A stretch of 64,000 nt of DNA from Albula goreensis. Its lineage: Eukaryota; Chordata; Actinopteri; Albuliformes; Albulidae. The DNA lies in assembly GCA_022829145.1 (NCBI GenBank), contig CM040742.1, positions 3,681,158 to 3,745,157 on the forward strand. Reading direction: 5' to 3'. Each line of letters begins with the position of its first letter. The first letter of the stretch is position 1. Below, in pieces: positions 11,617 through 23,081 of the stretch. The position numbers and the translations under genes are program-made. A model generated the notes under the pieces. The model was not told where the DNA came from. It saw nothing but the letters and a program-made list of their open reading frames with translations, and searched no databases.

Positions 11617-14218
11617 CGATATATATCATATTTCTTCCTCTCAAAATCCAGCTCTCCACAGCTCGTCTTCTTCCTCTGGGAGAGGTCCCACCTGCATTAC
11701 CTTGCGACCTGAAATGAAACCAAAGTGCATGTGTACGTACGCTAGCTCACTGACCTGGCCAAGCTACTCTGGAACATTCTATCTCACTAGAGATGTGAGA
11801 GCAGCTCATAAATTTGAGCTTTACTTACCTCTCTGTCCAGTGTTGTCAAATTGCTTAACTCAAACTGGCAAGTAAAATGTATTTAAGTCTAAAAGCTTTA
11901 AAATAGCTGAGAATAAAAAAAACTCCGAAATCTTTGTCATGCTAACTAAACACGAAATCTCAGAATGAGTAAAATAGTATTCTAGTTGTTCCAAGTGGGA
12001 ACGTGGAACTATTCCAGATGCGCTATGAGAGAAGAAACGTCCGGACACAAGACTAGAGAGAGAGTAATTCAGTCAGTCCTGTCTAACTGCTCATTGGGTA
12101 ACTCAATACCCTGTTTTACTGCAACTGAATTCTGGAGCTAATGCAGTCACGAAGACGCACTGGCTAGCGACCGGCTAATACCTCCTCACATCACATATAC
12201 AGCCACATAATTGAGCACTCACTAGATTTGGAGCAGATCAATTTTTCCTCTGGAGAGAGGTAAAAGCCGCCAGGTCCTTCGGCCTGGGACCTCAGACACT
12301 TAGTACAGTATGTGCCTCTCTGAGTTCAAATTAAGAACTTACCCAGAACTGCTCTCTACCCTGGTGAATCGGTAACAACAGTTGCAGGAATGATTTCCAG
12401 GTGCACAGAGGGCCTTTGGCCCACCGGCAATCATCGGTAACCAAGTCGCCCGGAAAATTTCAGCTATTTGCTGTTCAGTAATTGGCCCTGGCATGCGAGT
12501 GTTTGAGCCTGTTTGTAATAATACGATTGAAGGTTCAACATCCAGGAAGGGGCTTGCCACAGGTGGCTCTTAACCTGCAGAGCTTCAGTGAGATATCCCC
12601 GCGCCGCATAAACGGACGCATCGTAAAACGTGACCCGCGCAAATCGCCTCTGTTAGGGCTGTCTTGTTAGGCTGCCTGTTAAACTGGTGAATAATGGGCC
12701 GGGCTGACAGCTGATCGGAGAGAGGTGATGTGAGAGGTGAACGGCAACATGCTTCAACAGCAAGCGATAACGGATCGTGTGGTCCTGGCGGACAAGTCCA
12801 CCGGATGGTCAAGGATATATTTGGCTGATGAGGTGTGGGGGTGTCTATCTCGTTCAACCCCACAAGCCTCCTCTTCTTGTGGGACCAGCAATTCTTTATT
12901 CACTCCATTTATGCATATAGTGATTCTGCTTACCTGGCATCTTAGCTTTTAAATAATTAAGCCTGGTAATAATTAAGATTTATAGTATGTGTTGATGGGC
13001 CTGGTGATTTTGCACCTTGAGGTATTGCTTCATAATCATTGCCTCAACACTGTACAACCACAATCGTGTTTCACAGATGCATTAAACTAGCATTGGCATT
13101 AGCATTCACATTAAAAGCATTAAAGCCGTGTAATCTCAGTAAAGTGTGAGGATTGAGATTAAAATACTTTCAAACATAAACCACAAGAAACCACAGCACA
13201 CAGAGTGTAAGAAGTATATAACCAATTGTATTTTACCCTCTGTTAATGTACACATAATTAGATTCATCTCACAGTAACAACTTACAGTAACATTTAATAA
13301 GAACAGGAATATACTGGGAGCAGCCAATGTTTTGCACAGTTTGATAAAATATATAAAAATAAACAAATAAAAAAATGCAATGAACAAAAATGTAAAAAGA
13401 GAATGACCGCAGCGGCCCCTTGCCGTATGGGCCTGCATCTGCTCCTGTAAAAATTATGTAATTAAAATATATCTAAAACAAAAAAGGAGGAAAATATATA
13501 TTTCAAACCTCCTCCACTCGGGTTTCTCTGAACGGTTTTTTTTTTTTACGTACAATCAGTTATGTCCCCATGGAAACGTGACAGAAATAATCATCACAGA
13601 AATGACAGCGATGTTGACAGGAGTTTTGGTGCTGCGGAGAGGAGAAGTGCTTCTCATACCGCGGAGGAGGAAGTCCATGTAAGGTAATATATCTTTTTCT
13701 TTTTTTTTTTTCAACCCAAATCACATCATTCAGTTACGAAAAATGAAGATACAAATTGCAGTTCCCTGGCGTGATTTTCTTATTTTTTTCAAACAGGGAT
13801 GGCAACAGGGGGAAAAACACTTTTTAGTGATAGGATGAGAGTCAAATATCTAGACATTTCACAAACTTTTTTTTTCAATGTTTTTTTTGTCTTCTCATGG
13901 AGCAGTTTTTTTTTGTTTGTTTACGAAGTCAAGAAAAATTTCAGTTTCAGTTCTGCTCAACGTGGACAGAAATATTTCCATTTCCTGTTCTCCACCGGAA
14001 GTTCCTCTGCTCCTCTGTGACCTCCGCTTTGGAGTGAGAGGTGGCAAGATTACGCGTGAACACGAAATGAGAGCAGTTACTGAGACCACAACAGCTCGTT
14101 TCCCCGAAAACAGCTCTGAGTTTGCAAAAAAAAGGAAAAAATCCCTTCGTTTTCAGTTTCTTTTCCTTGTTTGCTCTCCATAAACAACGATTCAGGAAAA
14201 CAACTGCTTTTTTTGAGC

Positions 14219-14250
14219 ATGTGTGTGTGCGTGTGTGTGTGTGTGTGTAT
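14219..14250 (+). repeat. (GT)n microsatellite
   Basis: A GT run of about 15 units with one GC interruption, just beyond the candidate poly(A) site. Confidence 0.9.
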
Positions 14251-14636
14251 GGGGGAGGGGCAGAATCCTGTCTGACAAGGGTCTCTCAATGTTTGCCGTT
14301 AAGCTGACACAAACACACGCACATTGTCAGTCCTACCTTTTAATCTTCCAGTAAAGTCAATAGATTTCTGAAGATTCTAGATATATACATATATATTCAT
14401 ATAGAGCAAATGACTTTGCTGTTGCAGGGTATTTTTTTGTTTTGACAGTGAAGTTCTGAAAGTCTAGAATCCATCTTCCTGTTGGACATTACCAGCAGGC
14501 GAATATTTTTGGATCCCCAGAGCTCGCAAGAGGCCAGCCAAGAAACGAATATACCAGCAAAAAGAACAAGAAACCAACAAGCTGGAGTTTCGCCACAGTC
14601 TGGTGGCCGTACATACTGTGGTTTTTTTATGACGTA

Positions 14637-14642
14637 TTTATT
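14637..14642 (-). terminator. candidate polyadenylation signal AATAAA for nrxn2
   Basis: TTTATT on the plus strand, i.e. AATAAA in the gene direction, 1.14 kb after the stop codon, followed within about 40 nt by a short GT-containing stretch. A weaker ATTAAA lies further on at 14343-14338. No cleavage evidence is visible. Confidence 0.4.
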
Positions 14643-15779
14643 TTCACACTTTCCGGTTGTTTGTTTGTTCAGCTTGGAGCAAATGAACGCAAACATGCTT
14701 CTTACGACAGCTGAATAAAGTTGTGTTAGTACAGTAGCACCATGGAGAAAGAGAAGGACAGAAAGAATGGGTGAAGACGTCAGAGGGGGAAAAGAAAGAG
14801 ATGAGAGATGGAGAGAGATGGGAGGAGGGAGGGAGGGAGGGAGTGAGTGGCAGGGTCGTTAGGATGATTGAGGGGCAGGTTGGTGAGGCTGTGTGTCGGG
14901 ATCTTGCGGGGCCTACTGCGCACAGCTTTGACCCTGTATCCTGTCGGCCTGCGCTGGCGAGCGTGGCAGAGCCCGCGGAGAGCGTGGGCTCAGCTTTTGG
15001 GCCCCCAGCGGCTGCCTGTTTAGCGGCGGTGCGGGAGATGCAGAAACTCATTTCCCAGCATGCTAGCGCTGCTGCCCGGCTCTCTGCAGTCCCACAGCAC
15101 GCAGACCGAGTCCGCCAAACAACCCACTCCGTAAACTGAGACCTGCGCATTCTTTATCAGCTGGCAAGTTTACTGGAGTTTCAGAATAACCACACCTATC
15201 CGTCTCCTTTCACGGAGCGAGCGAAACGTTACTGCGCTCACACACAGCCGAGGTGACTTTTGGTGCGTGGTACAAAAACACAACGTTGCGATGCTGGCCC
15301 ACTGTTAAATAAATAATTACAGGTAAAAAAAAAAACAATGTGAAAATGCAGGAAATGAAGTTGTGAGTTCGGGATTGGGAAACGGACAGGGTGGCGAGAG
15401 GTGACAGAGTTGAACGCGACAGAGTTCCTCTCAGTTGACAGGTGGGATGAAGGATAAAAAAGAAGAATGCACGTCCCTTTTCTGGATTCTTGACTTTGTT
15501 CACTCTTTCGGTTGAAGTTGACTGTGGAGGTAGGGGGAGAGGGGGTGAATTGAGGAAAGGACAGGAGGAGCTCCAGGCAAAAGGAGGACCCAGAGGGACA
15601 CCTCTCCCCCCCGATCAATCAAAGAGCATGGAGTAGTGGCTGTCTTCTGGAATTCGGAAACATGGCTGGAGGTTGAGCTGAGGTGGGACTGAATTCCACC
15701 CTCCGTAAAAAAAAATAAAATAAAAACCCCATGTGCCCTTTCTCCCCTCCGCACACACCCTCCACCCCCGGGGCGGCTC
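14637..15779 (-). other. nrxn2: probable 3' UTR of nrxn2 (proximal form)
   Basis: Sequence following the stop codon in the direction of transcription, up to the first AATAAA on this strand. It begins GC- and C-rich, has a GGGA/TCCC-rich stretch near 14820-14845 and a CpG-dense part at 14930-15110. No coding similarity was recognised in any frame, although open stretches occur because of the base composition. The 3' end is an inference from the signal alone. Neurexin 3' UTRs can run longer. Confidence 0.55.
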
Positions 15780-16087
15780 TCAGACGTAGTACTCCTTGTC
15801 TTTGTTCTTCTTGTTCTTGGTCGCCGTCTTGACGGCGCCCGGTTGCTTCTCTTTGACCACGGCGCCGTTGCTCTGTGACGCCGAGTTGCTGATGTAGTTG
15901 CGGGTCTGGTCCACCTGGTAGGAGCCTTCGTCGCGGTTGCGGTACTTGTACATGGCGTAGAGGAGGATGAGGATGCAGAGGGCGGCGGCGGCGACGATGC
16001 CCACCACCATGCCCGTGGTGCTGCTGGACTGTGGCTCCACCTCCACGGCGCCTGGCGGGCCCCTCTCTCCGGGGGCTGTGGGGTTGG
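15780..16087 (-). CDS. nrxn2: nrxn2 terminal exon, constitutive part: transmembrane helix and cytoplasmic tail with PDZ ligand
   Basis: Reads [26 protein letters not shown], then the transmembrane helix [20 protein letters not shown], a positive stop-transfer KYRNRDEG, the tail [36 protein letters not shown], and [11 protein letters not shown] followed by TGA at 15780-15782. The tail wording [14 protein letters not shown] is NRXN2 (NRXN1 SYHVDE, NRXN3 SYQVDE). The last four residues EYYV are the class II PDZ ligand that binds CASK and Mint, and the juxtamembrane basic stretch recruits protein 4.1 in known neurexins. An internal acceptor CTGCCCACAG ends at 16088. Splicing the Cys-loop exon there gives G+CC = Ala in frame, producing an intact 102-residue ending with no frame problem. 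One odd point is VEVEPQSSS where mammals have VEVIRESSS. Confidence 0.97.
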
Positions 16088-16671
16088 CTGTGGGCAGATG
16101 ACGGAAATCGGGGGGGTAGGTTAGCCCGGGTCCGTGCCGGTGCCGCCCCCCGTGGTCCGGGTCATGGGAGGGGGCGACGGGCGGCAGCAGCACCTGGTCG
16201 GGGTTGTTCATTTTGCCGGCGGGGATGTTGCCGGAAACAGGCTTGAGGCGGGGGATCTGGTCGGGGGCGGTCGGGGTGGAGGAAGAGGAGGAGGAAGAGG
16301 GGCGGTGGGACTGGGGGCCTGGAGATGTGACGGTCACCGCGGGGGTTCTGGGCCCCGCCCTCCGCCGCGGCGGGCGGGGGCGGCAGGACCGTCCTGTCGG
16401 TGACGTGGGGGGAGTTTTTGTAATAGTCCTCGTCATCGGACTCGGTCATCTCCCCCGACCCGAACGCCGACACCTCGATGGGGTCCTCACAATCCTCCTG
16501 ATCCAAGGGGCAGGGGGCGGGCCGTGACCAGAGGCAGGGACTCTTTGGTGGTCTCGAGCAGGGTCAGGAAGGGCCGGTACGTGGGGGGAGGGGGAATAAC
16601 GGGGTAAGGGGTGGCCATGGACGAAGGGTCTAAGGAATCCATTGTAATAATGGGCAACACTAATTCACCTC
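16088..16671 (-). CDS. nrxn2: nrxn2 terminal exon, optional SS5-type juxtamembrane insert, frame broken twice
   Basis: From the acceptor CTTATCCTAG the first frame reads [18 protein letters not shown], then [20 protein letters not shown], matching the NRXN2-specific insert (human GGELILPIITEDSLD as remembered), but it hits TGA at 16490-16488. The conserved continuation [39 protein letters not shown] lies one base on. The next conserved part, [17 protein letters not shown] to [10 protein letters not shown], lies another base on. The segment is 584 nt, which is 3n+2, although the two acceptors that bound it must share a phase. So two extra bases are implied, most simply one C in the C5 run at 16517-16513 (restoring the Pro-Cys seen in mammals) and one in a C-rich run between about 16380 and 16263. 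Sequencing or assembly indels are the likeliest cause. True loss of the long form is the alternative. Confidence 0.85.
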
Positions 16672-19373
16672 CTAGGATAAGAAAGAGAAAAGGGCGGGGA
16701 GGGAAAGAGCGTTAGAAAAGCACTTAGAGCGCCCCCTCTGGACAGAAGGAAAACACAAGAGAGTCAAAAAAACAACAACAGCACAATAACCTTCATTAGA
16801 ACAGCACTAAGACTTAGCATGAGGTTAGTCATAGAGTTAGAGTTTATACAGCTAATGCTAATGCACTATATACTATTTAAAGAGTTACTCTGGCTACACT
16901 CTAATTACAAATGTATGTAAGTATGTATACAGTACAAGTACACATAGTTTATAGAAAATATGTACAATTTCAGCTATTCTTAGCTACTCTAACTCTGTCA
17001 GCTAGGCTAACTGGTTCAAATTAACAGAGGTATTATACTGTAAAAAAGATGTAACATGAAAACTAAACATTTATGCAGCTAAAACACTGTCTTTCTGTCT
17101 GTCTGCCCTCGCTCTGTATCTCAACTGTGCTGTTTTTCTTTCTTTTTTCAAATAAGATAGCAAACCACGGAGTTCAGGTCACTTACATCAACAAAATGGC
17201 CGCATGATTTTAGCATGAAAAAAAAAATTACAAAAAGAAAGCTGTGTAAGATTGTTCTCGGATATAAACACAACTTTTCCCCCTTTCTCAAATGATTTTT
17301 TTGATTGAGAATGTGCCTATGAGTCTGTTTTGAAGCAAACTTCACATTTTGAGTCTCTTTTCATCATAGAGGTGATTGATCAAACAGGGGAGACATGTTT
17401 ACTGTAAATCTCCTGATCAAAACTCCTCTCTAATCATTCAGTACATAATTGCTTCCAATTCAAAACCGAGAACCTATTTATGAATTGTTGCACAACCGCT
17501 CTATGGCAATATCACCATTCAACGGAACAAAATAGTTTGGTCAAGGTGATGAAACAGGTCAGTTCAGGTGATACTCTGCATTCTCACTCCTCTTTGTGAA
17601 TGCACATATGTTCTTTCCCTTTCTTTGTGAATTCCTTATGAATCGACACTCTCTACGTGTGAACGTGTAGTGTATTGTCACTCTCTCGTTGTGTATGCGC
17701 TGTGCATTGCCACTCTGCGTCTGTGTGAATGTGTTGCGTGTTGTCAATCTCTCCTTTGTGAATATGTTGTGCATTGAAATTTCGTTGAGTATTGTCACTC
17801 CTCCTCTTTGTGAATGCGTTGTCTCAGAGCTGGGCTCATTCTATTTCATGTTCAGATGTTCAACACACACTGCTCATTTCAAAGCAGTGTGGGGGATGAA
17901 ATAGGGGTAAGTAGATGGTGTGTTTGTGTTTTATCTTTGAGAAGTACCAGATGTTTGGGGGTTTGCATGACACTGGAAATATCTTTATAAACATCAGCTC
18001 TTATAAAATGACAGATCAGTTCATTTTCGGGTGCGTGAGTACAAAGGCAGTGGGTACATTCAAAAATATCTACATATACAATCTTACGGTTTTATTGTTT
18101 GACAGCAATATCTTTTAGATCAAACAACATTGGTTTTGGAAGAAAAGAAGGGAGGATTAATTCATTTAACATTAAAAATATACATGTTGATGACATGAAT
18201 TAATTACTGCCCATAATTAACTGGGGGAGAAGTTGAGTAGGAGCTCTGGGTACTTTGACGAGGTTGGGGAGTGGTTGGGTTTGGGGTGTGGCTAGAGGGG
18301 TATGGGGGAGGGGTTTACTCCCCAATTTCAGGATGGGGGTTCGCAACAACAGTCCCATACACAGCTCCACATTTCTACCTTCAGGCACCCAAATCCCAAT
18401 CACATTTACGTTTTTGTTATATGCACAGAAAAAAAGGCATTAATACTCCTCAAAAGAAGATTAAACACAGAACAGCACAAAAAGGGAAGGAATTCAAAAG
18501 GCTCGGTAAGAACGATATGCTTGGTCGTCATTATGCGAGGGCACGAGGAGGAGGAAATAAAGCACGTTCGAGATGAAAAACTATCAACATTCATATCCAT
18601 GTTTCCACTCACGCTGACAACCTCACCCGCAACACAGAAATGCATAACATCACGAACGTGTGTGTGTGTGTGTAAGGATGCTGAGGCCCATTTTAAAAAG
18701 GCAAATAACTAAAATTATCCAATAAAGTGAGAACAACATATCAGAAGAGAGTTACTCTGCATGTCCATTCTTACGGTGCTATAAATACCCTCTTGTTCCT
18801 GATATTTTGATCAAACAGGGCATGATGCCATCTCACTCGTAATTGTCTTGGATTGTCCATCGCACTTACAGTACGGAGCCATGATTCTTTTGTGCTCACT
18901 TAAAATATTCCATCAACAGAACACCCGCTGATTCTCATTATACACTACAGTTGTCATGCGGAAAGCTGGTATTCAGAGCTGTGCATGGCCTGCAGTAATA
19001 CATGTGTGGAATACAGACGTGTGCCATGTGAGGTGTGCCTGTGTCGACTGGCACGGGGGAAGCTGCAGTTAAAACTGTGTCGGGCTGTGTGTAGCTCTGT
19101 CAGATGATTTATCTAGGTTGCCTTCTAGAGACAGCACACAGATGTACATGGATGCAGACACCCATACACACCTACATACATACGCGAATATGTATGAAGG
19201 TGTGTATGAGCGTATGCACACACGCACATACACTAACACACATGCACGAATGCATTTACAGTCCACACTGCATACACATATGCATATACATTCACACCTT
19301 TGACTAAGAAAATGCATACACACACAACACATGTACACACACAGGCACACACACACTCTCTCTCACACACACA

Positions 19374-19455
<82 letters not shown>

Positions 19456-22400
19456 ACAGTTGCCTGTTGACAAGCAAAGGAAAGCACAAACTCAACTTGG
19501 ATTATGTCAGAACTTGGGGAGAGAGGGGACCTGCATTATTCTACTTTCCCTAGTGAGAAAAACACTTAATGGGTACAAATGTGGCTTTGCCTTCTTATTA
19601 GACCTTTTCTCGCATGCAGCTGTGATTGGTACATTCCGTTACAAAGCAGGGCGCTGGCGTGCTGTGAACACTGCGGCCATTAGCGTGCTCGTGTCTGAGC
19701 CTGATGTGAGAAACGGGGGTGTGATGAGGTTCGCCGAGACTCTTCCACCTGAGGACCCGAGAGAGCGCAGGTGACTGTTGAAATCGCACCCCTATATTTA
19801 GTACGGGTAAAGGGGGACACGCTTCGCAAATTATCCGTTTCCTTGGGCACCTGACTGTACGAAACATTACCGTTATGTCCTCTTTATTATTCCGAAGGTG
19901 TTTAGTGCTGCAATTTTAAGACGTTTACAGTTGCTCAGTTTTCAGAATATTTTAGGAGCAAAAACCGAAAAACCAAACTTTGAATGCACTAATTTTAAAT
20001 GAATGAATAGAAACATGTTTTAATTTTCAGTAAAAACTGTCCAAAGTGTGGCCAAGAGCAATGGATCTTGGATCAATACAATAATACAACAATACAACAA
20101 CATACAATACAACAATTTTAAACACTGTCCTTTTCTATATAAAATAATTTCTTATATCTGCTAGATCCAATCACTTATTGATCTGGAACCAAGAAAGATC
20201 GACAAACTGTTATTCATGCTTGAGATAAAACGTATACATGAAGTCATGGCAGCATCCTTTTTAAAACAAATAATTATGATCAATATTGTCTCTACTAAAA
20301 GTTGTAATGACAACGTAATACAAACGTATTCCTCTAATAATATTACTTTTCTAATTTCTACTAAAACACCTCATACTTCAGATACATCACACCTTAAATT
20401 GCATGTCTAGATTATGTAAAATTAATTATCTGTCTAATTATCGCCAGAAATTATCATGGTTCACACAAACGCTTCAAAGCTTAAACCTGCAAAGACGGTT
20501 TTCGTATTTTGGAATTTATTAATGGCTGGCAAGAAAATGTGAAACGACACACAGACTTCATTGGACAATCCATTCCGCGGACGAAAAAGTCACATAAAAA
20601 ACCCCTTAACCGTACCCATAAAAAGGTTTTACAAGCCTCGACGGTGGGCATTTTGAGACAGCTGAGGAGCCTCTCTGAGACGAAGACTCTTGTGTAAAAA
20701 AATCGAGCTTATTGATGTCTGTTTCATTCCTTTTTGTGCATGCATTTGATGCTGTCAGGAAGCTGCAGATAAGACGTGATATTTTATTTTTTTCTGCGAG
20801 TACAGAAAGGTTGAGGAAGAGGAACATTAGCTTGTCAGAGCTGTGGAATCCAGTTTTCACAGTGATGGCTAATGCTCTCCCTGGCTTCGGATTTTTGCTA
20901 TTAATGTAGTCATGCACTCGATAAGACGACAACAAGTGCGGGTACATGTGAGTGCGCATGTAGCAATGCGTTTCTTTGTGTGCATTTCTATGCTTTTGAC
21001 CATGGGCGTGCTTGCATGCTGTGTGAACATTGTATACTATGAGTCAGTGAGCAAGTATGGATAAAACCTTAGCACTACAGTATCCTTACTTCTGGTGTGT
21101 TTTCATGAATGAGGTGGAATTATTTTCTGGTTGTCCTGTCGAGGTTGAGTCACTTTCGGCTTGCCCAGAGAATGGCCTATGGACCTTCTTTTTATAGACG
21201 TAGCTGGGTCATTGGACGACACTCTCATGATGAACGTTGAAAATGAACTCAAGGCATACATATTGCTGGGGTTTGGAGAGGGCAACTTTAGTTATTAATG
21301 AAATGGCACCGGCACTTCCATACCGCAAAATAGGTCAGGCAAAAAATGTAAAAGAAAATTATGGACCTGTGACATGGAAATTCCATTCTGAGAAGCCCCG
21401 ACCATCACCTACACTGGAATAAAAAATATCATTGCTGGTTACTCTTCTCATTTTATAGATAGCTAAGGCACTCATTTCCCTGGAACTCCACATGTGCTAT
21501 ATGTTATCCCCTGTGCTCAAGCTAGACAATTTTTAGTGCCCCGCTGTTTTTCAGGGGAAAATTTCCAGTGTTATTGGAAGTTACAATTTATGGGATGGCT
21601 TCAACAACTCTTAATTACCCTTGAGTATTCTTTAATGGTTGGGAAAAGAAGGAAGTGGAAAGACAGACCCATGCTGTGGGTCAGGGTATGAACACACCCT
21701 TTTGGTTACAAAGAATATTTCCAAGGAATATGAAAGCGTAGCACAATATATAAACATTATGATTTCTCACATATGGCATTTTCTGAAATTATATGCATCC
21801 AAGAGTGCAACAGTGTGTTTGCTGAGTGTGTATGTGTCGAGCATGTGAGCTTGCCTGAACATGGAAGAGTGTGGATAAGTGAATAAGTATGAGTGTGCGT
21901 GGCTATTACTTGCAGTCTGGGTGATGCAGCGTATTAATATTTCAGGCATCTCTTTATTAATGCACTTTGTTTCTCAGGCGAGCAAAGCCAATTACTGAAG
22001 CCTGACTCGAATCCTCTTATTTTCATCTAGGGGGTCGAGGAACCGTTTCGGCGTCAGAGGCGTTGTTGCTCCATTAGTCGGTGGGACCTGCCCCCTGTCT
22101 GCTCCCTGCTAATGACCCCCCGCAGGTGGGGCCAGAGGCCAGGAGGCGGGCTGCGCCGGGCCGGGCTGGGGCCATATTTCACGAGCAGGACAGAGACGCC
22201 GGGGTCGGGAGGGGGCGAGACTTTTGTTGAAAAGATGAATGGGGGTGTACTAGAGCGGTTTGCCAAGTGTCACTGTGAGAGATTGTGATTGGAATTCTGC
22301 GCACTCTGCACCGAGAGCTGGCTCGCCTCGTTTTAAGAATTCGCTGAATCTGTCAGATGATTTCATTAAGGTTGATCGAGCGGCGTGAATAATAATTAGC

Positions 22401-23002
22401 TCTGCGGAAAGGAAGGGTGGTAGGGTAGGGGGGGGGGTAGTCTGAAAACCTCCCTCCCCACCACAGACGAATGACAGCTTTAGGGATATGCCGATGACAT
22501 GACAATGATGCGCCGTGCAGGCCTACGTAAGGAGGCTGCAACGATAACAGTGCCGACTCTGCTTTGCGAAATCCCGCAGGTTTCGTCGCATTTTATGTGC
22601 GGATGAAATGTTTAACACAGGAGGCTGATGGGTAAGACATTTGGACAAAGAAGAAGCAGACGTGCTGAATCACGGAACTACCAATCGAAATCGGTTTTAA
22701 CTAGGTGTGGGTAGTATGGGAGTGGCCAGAGCAAAGTCCAAAAATTACGCCAGTTTTTTCCACACCTGCCAAATTATGAGTTGACAAAGCATGATTAAAC
22801 AACAAATCTATTACTAATTATACAGGTGCAAAGCCATCATTGGTACTTGAGAGATGTATGTACCAATGATTTTGTATGTTTGTATGGCCGACCAATCACA
22901 GCTGCATTTGGAAGGGGCGGGGCCACCTACGGAGAAAGTGGGAGGGGCCCCTGCAGTCTCTTAAAGCAGTAATTGGACACAGAACCGCCAGGATGGACTC
23001 AC
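16672..23002 (-). other. nrxn2: nrxn2 intron between Cys-loop exon and terminal exon (6.3 kb)
   Basis: A GT-AG intron. It holds a (AC)38 array with a degenerate CA-rich shoulder at 19130-19376, a G-rich stretch at 18262-18315, a GC-rich patch at 22030-22210 and an 11-bp hairpin at 22836-22870. Apart from these, nothing recognisable. Confidence 0.9.
19377..19452 (+). repeat. (AC)38 microsatellite
   Basis: 76 nt of uninterrupted AC, preceded from about 19130 by a decayed CA/CATA-rich shoulder. In the nrxn2 pre-mRNA it reads as (UG)38. Confidence 0.97.
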
Positions 23003-23081
23003 CAGTTCCAGGCTCACACTCCTCCAGGTCCTCATCGTCGCTCGGGCACTCGGCCGACGCTACAAGCAGGTCGTCCGTGTT
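23003..23081 (-). CDS. nrxn2: nrxn2 exon: acidic Cys-loop stalk segment
   Basis: A 79-nt micro-exon between acceptor TGTTCCAG and donor GTGAGT, starting in phase 0 and leaving one G. It encodes [18 protein letters not shown] followed by LEECEPGT. All neurexins carry a homologous acidic segment with two Cys residues forming a small loop before the transmembrane helix. The wording [20 protein letters not shown] is that of NRXN2, whereas NRXN1 reads [20 protein letters not shown]. The final G can join either GA (distal acceptor at 16671), GT (16668) or CC (internal acceptor at 16087) of the terminal exon. Mammalian NRXN1 has EPSSGG at this end. Here it is EPGT, so no Ser-Gly pair exists at the exon junction. 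Confidence 0.97.

Larger units (their letters stand above)
1..14636. other. region downstream of nrxn2, no convincing gene
   Basis: Beyond the candidate poly(A) signal I see no exon with protein similarity. The stretch contains microsatellites (1909-1972, 2083-2119, 14219-14250), LINE tails (2748-2820, 9920-10260), a SINE (7612-7822), a 135-bp direct repeat pair (9789-9926 and 11478-11616), a CpG-dense patch near 10930-11010 and one candidate exon (293-448). Open frames elsewhere, such as 1355-1837 minus, have no recognisable domain and unremarkable composition. Confidence 0.7.

Noticed and set aside
14644-15150. 168-codon open frame on the minus strand near the nrxn2 3' end
   Set aside because: It lies inside the probable 3' UTR, has Ser/Pro/Leu-biased composition from GC- and TCCC-rich sequence, and no recognisable domain.
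15780-16436. A 218-codon single open frame starting at an ATG at 16436, as if an intronless gene
   Set aside because: The region above about 16263 in this frame is an out-of-frame reading of the insert. Only the part from about 16260 down is neurexin. It is the terminal exon of a spliced gene.
16482-16495. GATT|GTGAGG donor-like site within the terminal exon that could end the first frame before its stop
   Set aside because: Using it would place the conserved coding stretch [15 protein letters not shown] in an intron. Single-base breaks in C-runs explain the frames better.
19104-19487. Open frames with poly-Thr-His or Cys-Val repeats
   Set aside because: They are translations of CA/TG microsatellite sequence. 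The same applies to open frames at 47670-47887 and 52119-52478.
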